From positions 18,085,501 to 18,149,500 of the forward strand of contig NC_092569.1 of NCBI RefSeq assembly GCF_037975245.1: DNA of 64,000 nucleotides. Reading direction: 5' to 3'. Position numbers and translations under genes: made by a program. Positions 59,601 to 64,000 of this stretch are shown here, piece after piece. Under the pieces are notes generated by a model, which did not search any database, had not been told where the DNA came from, and saw nothing but the letters and a program-made list of their open reading frames with translations. Each line of letters begins with the position of its first letter. Positions within the stretch are counted from its first letter, which is position 1. The stretch is from Apostichopus japonicus (lineage: Eukaryota; Echinodermata; Holothuroidea; Aspidochirotida; Stichopodidae).

Positions 59601-62441
59601 AGATACATGATACGAAAATCCTTCAATGGGAATACTCAATGTTTCATGTCAAGGCATAATGAGCAGAGCAATAGGTGACATTCCTTCATAAAATTAGAGC
59701 AGCTACAGGGTAAATGTATTACGTTTTTAAAATTAATCATTTCACGCACTATAATAACTGTTTTGTTCCGGCATTTCTTCTCATTGTAAATTAGTTTGAT
59801 ACGTAAACATTTAGGAAATGGTATCTTACCGCTAGGACTACTCCTTGGCCTTTCTCCGCTTCCTCTATGAAGCAACCACAGTCCTCTCTAGGTATACAGT
59901 CTTCCCCGTCCATCAAGAACCCATTGGGACAAACGCAAGTGGGTGTACTAGAGCATGATTCAGTGCATGTAGGATTGGCGCATGAACCTTCGCATTTACA
60001 CCTGTTGAGAACCTTGTTGGTGGGACACCACTCGATGCATGGGTCTGGAATAGGAATAACGATCAAGTTACGACATCAAAAAGGAAAGCTTCATGCAAAG
60101 TGTACGATGATCTATTATCTCAATAACACATCATGTTCATAAATTATCATTTGATATTGTATAAAAATGCGAAACATGCTTCACAGCTAAAATGACATAT
60201 CTAAATAAACCAATGAAATAAATAGCAAACCGCTCTCTGTCCTTACTAGATGAACAAAATACATCGATTTATGGAGAAACTAAGTCTGAGCTAAGTGCTT
60301 GATAGCAGTGGCCCACAACGTACTCATGAAAGTAAATTTACATGCTGCAAAATGAATATTAAATATTACTACGAGCTCATTCATCTAAAGATATTTTGGT
60401 TAATGGCATGGATGTAAGGTTGGTTCAGGTGGGAAGTATATCGTTAGTAAGCGAAACATTGACGCTCTGTATCACACCGCAGGTCAAACATATTACTATC
60501 ATCGAATTATTGAAACATGTGTGAACAACAAAAATCGCAATATTTTAATTTCACTGTTTAACAGTTAGCAAACATATTAAATGTCACTTCGGGCGAGAAA
60601 CGTGTCCAGTTTAGAAGTGTATCAGTTTAATAACACACCTGCTGCTCCAGTATACTCTCCAGTGCTACCCAGTTTGTAATGACTGAAGCCGTCACTGATG
60701 CGGAAAGTTTCATACGTCACGAAGAATGAACAACCGGATTCTGTAGTTATATCCATGCGGAGCTGATATTTCCTCTGATTGGTGATGTAGGATATCTTCT
60801 CATTGCCGAGCCAAAATTCATGAGAAAGGAAACCAAAACCGTTTTCATATTCGTCCCACGTACGATTGAAGTTGATTGAACTATCCTTTCGTCTCTGTAT
60901 GACCTGTTGAAATAATTTGAGACATAAAACTGATTGAATTGCGAGACCGTTAGTTATTACCTGTAAGACTAGTGTGAAACAAAAGATATGCAAAACTATA
61001 CTGAAACATGGAACAAACAACCTGCAGGAAGAGAAGAATGAGATAATATAAACAAATTAAAATCACTTACAAACCACACCAAATGTATATTGATGCGAAT
61101 ACTATATAAATATTACCAATGCATGAGTTGTGTCATCTTCGCCAATTTAGTATTCTTATTGAAGTCAGGAATATGTGGAAAGTATTACAACGTATTGGAA
61201 AACCATGTAGGAATATAAGTATGGTGCAGACTGCTTTTGTGAAAGAGCATGACAGATGATTCGACCAACCTCTTTTCATAAGACATAAATATTGTGTAAA
61301 GCTTGCCGAGCCCAATGTAATATCAAACTATATATTATTACATCATAATAATATGAAAAGTTCTGTATTATGAGAAATGTATTATTTCAACAAGAATAAT
61401 TTCAATTGTGGTGACAAATCTTGCAATGTAAATACAATATTCACAGTATAAAATACAACACCTACCGTCCATCCACCATCACCTAGACTGTTGTTACAAG
61501 ATACTTCAAAAGGTTCAGGATAGCCGTCTGGTTTGATGACGTAAACACCATCGTTTCTAGACGATGGACATTGGCTTAGCAGTTCATGGCAGTCTCGTGG
61601 ATACTCAGCACGTTGGTAGAGGAAAAACGATGACGCTAAAAGGAAAAGGTAACACAACATAAGCATAACTTACATCAAGCTAAGAGGTTTAACTCCGGAG
61701 ACACTTGTGTCACAACAGAGATCATATAGCCTACCTTTAGTGTTTACTTTGTCAATGTTCACAACCACTTGCGTCATTTCCTGATCACGTTATAAAAGTT
61801 TGGCATGGGCAATTACGTAGATGTGATTTTAAAATCTAGTTACTATTACTTACTGGTCTGTACTGTTTCAAACATTTTCCATTTTTTTTAAATGAAGTCA
61901 CTCGTTTTATCTTATATTCCTGAAAAATTTGGTATGTTAAGCATTTGAATAATACATAGCAATTAAAAACCTCATTTTAAAGACGATCAATATTTTTTTT
62001 AACGAATTTCGTTTCCTATACATCATAATTATCATACACAAAAAAGTACTAAAGTAAACAAATTATCTTTAAAAAATTAAAATTCTTTGAAGTTACATAG
62101 TGCTTATTATACTCACAAATGTTATGTTAACAACATATGATATCTTTGAAGATACTTCCCAAACGATTTGTATATCTTATACGTTCATAATTGTTTGGAA
62201 ATTCTCCAAATGTTATGATATAGTTGTATCTTAAAGACAAACAATATTATTTTCACTCGTCTTTGAAGGTTAGCTTGTGGTTGGGATAAAGGGGAAGGAG
62301 AATGGAGAAGGGAGAAGGGAGAAGGGAGATAAGGTTAAGAAAATGCTAAAACGTTGTTAACGTTTTGAAGTTTTTAATATGATAGAAACACTTACTTAAC
62401 GTTTGGTCTCCGTAGTCACTAATGCTCCTTTGACGTTCCGG
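56438..62441 (-). CDS. FREP-R: secreted protein with partial FBG, TIL, TILa/EGF and full FBG domains (5' end off window)
   Basis: Seven intact minus-strand exons: 62441-62396, 61635-61466, 60903-60639, 60044-59830, 59569-59264, 58539-58272 and 56679-56438. They total 1512 nt. With a 90-nt signal exon like those of FREP-L and FREP-M the frame would be 1602 nt, a 533-residue protein, with every phase closing. The first FBG has the start and middle thirds but no C-terminal third. The Cys-rich TIL, TILa and EGF modules follow, then a complete FBG with a DxDND calcium motif. FBG proteins of invertebrates often act as secreted recognition lectins; that is family knowledge, and the ligand here is unknown. 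The signal exon should lie right of 64000. Exon 4 to exon 8 splicing is also in phase. Confidence 0.82.
56680..58271 (-). other. Intron 7 of FREP-R
   Basis: 1.6 kb. Plus-strand open frames at 57130-57453 and 57405-57806 overlap and lack known motifs. A poly-G run lies at about 57574. No gene assigned. Confidence 0.45.
58272..58539 (-). CDS. FREP-R exon 7 (second FBG middle)
   Basis: VFQRRVDSS, WNDYKNGFG, FWLGNDKLAALT, YELRIDFVSKSG; phase 1 end at GTAG|GTGAGT; 268 nt. Confidence 0.88.
58540..59263 (-). other. Intron 6 of FREP-R
   Basis: Longer than the 476-base equivalent in FREP-M and mostly not alignable to it by eye. No gene seen. Confidence 0.5.
59264..59569 (-). CDS. FREP-R exon 6 (TILa/EGF plus second FBG start)
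   Basis: 306 nt, phase 0 to 0. EGEVYVNPTCTKRCSC completes a TILa-like module begun by GCF in exon 5. YRCSPNANCEERRGILKCYC and GYTGDGVRC are EGF-like. SPDCGGF, IQPAGWTDVPFQ and DGGGWL open the second FBG, before GTATGT. Confidence 0.87.
59830..60044 (-). CDS. FREP-R exon 5 (TIL domain)
   Basis: PCIEWCPTNKVLNRCKCEGS, CANPTCTESC, CVCPNGFLMDGEDC and EDCGCF give the TIL Cys pattern, complete here. Phase 1 in, phase 0 out (GCG|GTAAGA). In proteins such as FCGBP and zonadhesin this module accompanies VWD domains; here it is next to FBG. Confidence 0.87.
60639..60903 (-). CDS. FREP-R exon 4 (first FBG middle)
   Basis: VIQRRKDSS at the start, WDEYENGFG, FWLGNEK, and TGAA plus G at a GTGTGT donor (phase 1). 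It is 265 nt as in FREP-M and closely similar in protein. Confidence 0.88.
61466..61635 (-). CDS. FREP-R exon 3 (first FBG start)
   Basis: Same borders and length (170) as FREP-M exon 3; encodes PRDCHELLSQ onward to GDGGWT. The upstream intronic frame with ATG at 61666 (MLMLCYLFLL) is also conserved, leaving an alternative start open. Confidence 0.86.
62396..62441 (-). CDS. FREP-R exon 2 (46-nt linker exon)
   Basis: Identical at all 46 bases to FREP-M exon 2, with the same splice sites; reads PERQRSISDYGDQTL plus one base. Confidence 0.7.
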
Positions 62442-64000
62442 CTAAAATAAGGTCAAAAATATGTATTAACAATGATCGTCCAATAAGGACAGGGTACAAT
62501 TATATAGTAAAACATGTCAACGTTACATTTTTCTTATTTTCCATTGTCCTATATTTAGGTTAGTTCAACTTTTATTTTATTTTTTCATATATCAATTGCA
62601 ACATTTCACATAGCTGCTTGTTATTTTAGGACAAGTTAGAGAAGAGTTATTGACGCAGTCATGTATCTTTGCAAATACTTTGCAAATTTCACATCTGCAT
62701 TATGTTAACACGAATTTGGAGTAAATGGAAATTGTTCTTTGTACTGGCAATGAAAAAATATATAACCTTTACACACATTAAATGATCGGGATTATTAATA
62801 TAGCAAGTTCTTTATTGATATCATGCAGCTGTTTGGGATAAATCTGATAAATCTGAAAATTTGTGGCGACAACGAACTGACAACGACATCAGCGATTAAA
62901 TCAATTGACAATTCTTACAACAGCAACGTTTGGATGAGTAAAATTAGTATATCTTTTGATTTTCTTTATTGCCATTGTTCATTTACATTAATTTAGTATA
63001 CAACCTAAATATATTACACTAGTTAAGTAGTTAATTAAGTCGACAGCGTATTTAATGTAACGGAATTAGAACAATTTTCTTTAATCGATTATGCATCTTT
63101 AGAGCTTACGAAACATCTATGAAAAGCTAGATTAAACATGTTTGACAGCCACCGAGAACGCTTTTTGATATTACAAAGAACAAAATGTACACAATACGCT
63201 AATTGTTTGACGTTTATTGCAGCGGTTTGTTAACCTTTAGTTTTCATCGTTAACTTTAGAGAAGAAACTACCTCTTAGAAAATGCTATCATTATTTCGTA
63301 ATTTGACTAAGTATTTTGTAGAATTGTTAACTTAAACATTGTCCTTTAAATTTGAAAAAAAAAACGTTGTCTGGGCATAGACGACAAATGAAATTGACAG
63401 GCATTTATCAATTATCATGTAACTAAAGTAACTGTTCATGACCTTAAGGTTGACTTAATAATGAGATAACAAAATGTATTGTCTTATAACTTAGAGTTGA
63501 CTTGAAAAAAATGACTTGAACACTTATTCTAAGTTCAAAAGCAGGCATCCTGCGTAATGACTTTTTCAATAAAAGTGTTCACACTATAATTAAAAAAAAA
63601 TCATTAACTACTTCGATACGTTATCATGATATTTCGACAAGTTTTCTAAGTTCAAGAGTTGGCATCCTGAGCAAATAACTTTTTGCAAAAGACTACAACG
63701 GTACATTATCATGATTTTCCAATAAAGTAAATCAAGAAGAATTTGGGTGACAGAATATTAAACTGCGTTCCCAGAGACAGAAAGGACTATTGTTTTAGAA
63801 AGATTGAGTGTTTTACCAAATAAGTGAAACTCAAAGAAAATGGCTCTTTCATATCCACTGGGTGTTTTGAAGATAAAGTTAAAGTTTTCAAGAAGACATA
63901 TGTTCGTCAAAGCTGAATATTCTCAGATATCTATTCAAAATTGTCATATCTGTATTAGTAGATTGCTGCCGTTTATTGAAGACAAAAAAGAAAACAATAT
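62442..64000 (-). other. Intron 1 of FREP-R (partial)
   Basis: Matches FREP-M intron 1 closely, except that the block equivalent to 17500-18035 is missing at about 62676 and its beginning appears instead at about 63945. No exon in it; the signal exon is expected right of the window. Confidence 0.65.

Overview
The window looks like echinoderm nuclear DNA, possibly from a sea cucumber. It is AT-rich, has long (TA)n runs, and its genes have many short exons with GT-AG borders. Its only clear gene family encodes secreted fibrinogen-related proteins (FREPs: lectin or immune-type proteins with a fibrinogen C-terminal domain, FBG). The species is inference; nothing here is diagnostic.

Layout. Three paralogous FREP genes lie head-to-tail on the minus strand. 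FREP-L shows only its signal-peptide exon (1736-1825); the rest is off the left edge. FREP-M (11028-20568) is complete in exon content. FREP-R (56438-62441) has exons 2-8, and its signal exon must lie beyond the right edge. A fourth fragment, FREP-psi, lies in opposite orientation at 4629-5602 and carries two frame breaks. FREP-M and FREP-R share eight exons whose lengths and phases chain exactly: signal peptide, 46-nt linker exon, FBG start, FBG middle, TIL, TILa/EGF plus a second FBG start, second FBG middle, second FBG end. The predicted protein therefore has a FBG domain without its C-terminal third, then Cys-rich TIL and EGF modules, then a complete FBG domain. Exon 4 ends in the same phase as exon 7, so it could also splice directly to exon 8. 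That would give a short protein with one complete FBG domain. In FREP-M this short form would skip the two inactivating lesions, which lie in exons 5 and 6.

Between FREP-M and FREP-R lies a region of about 29 kb (22104-51231) bounded by imperfect terminal inverted repeats embedded in (TA)n. I interpret it as one giant DNA-transposon-like insertion. It holds hairpin palindromes near both ends, a decayed SET-domain (KMT5A-like) exon followed by a phase-compatible exon chain with a duplicated 84-nt exon, and a minus-strand exon for a very basic protein. It also has a 146-bp minisatellite (about 38.1-41.4 kb) and a roughly 209-bp satellite (about 45.0-51.2 kb) whose unit matches the right end of the element. 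No transposase was recognised, so the class of the element is open.

The rest is intergenic or intronic: microsatellites, a tRNA-derived SINE-like unit at 51448-51571, paralogous flanks of the FREP genes, and several local duplications that show the cluster is rearranging. No rRNA, functional tRNA or CRISPR array was seen. Exon borders come from reading splice sites, phases and paralog comparison by eye; no transcript evidence was available.
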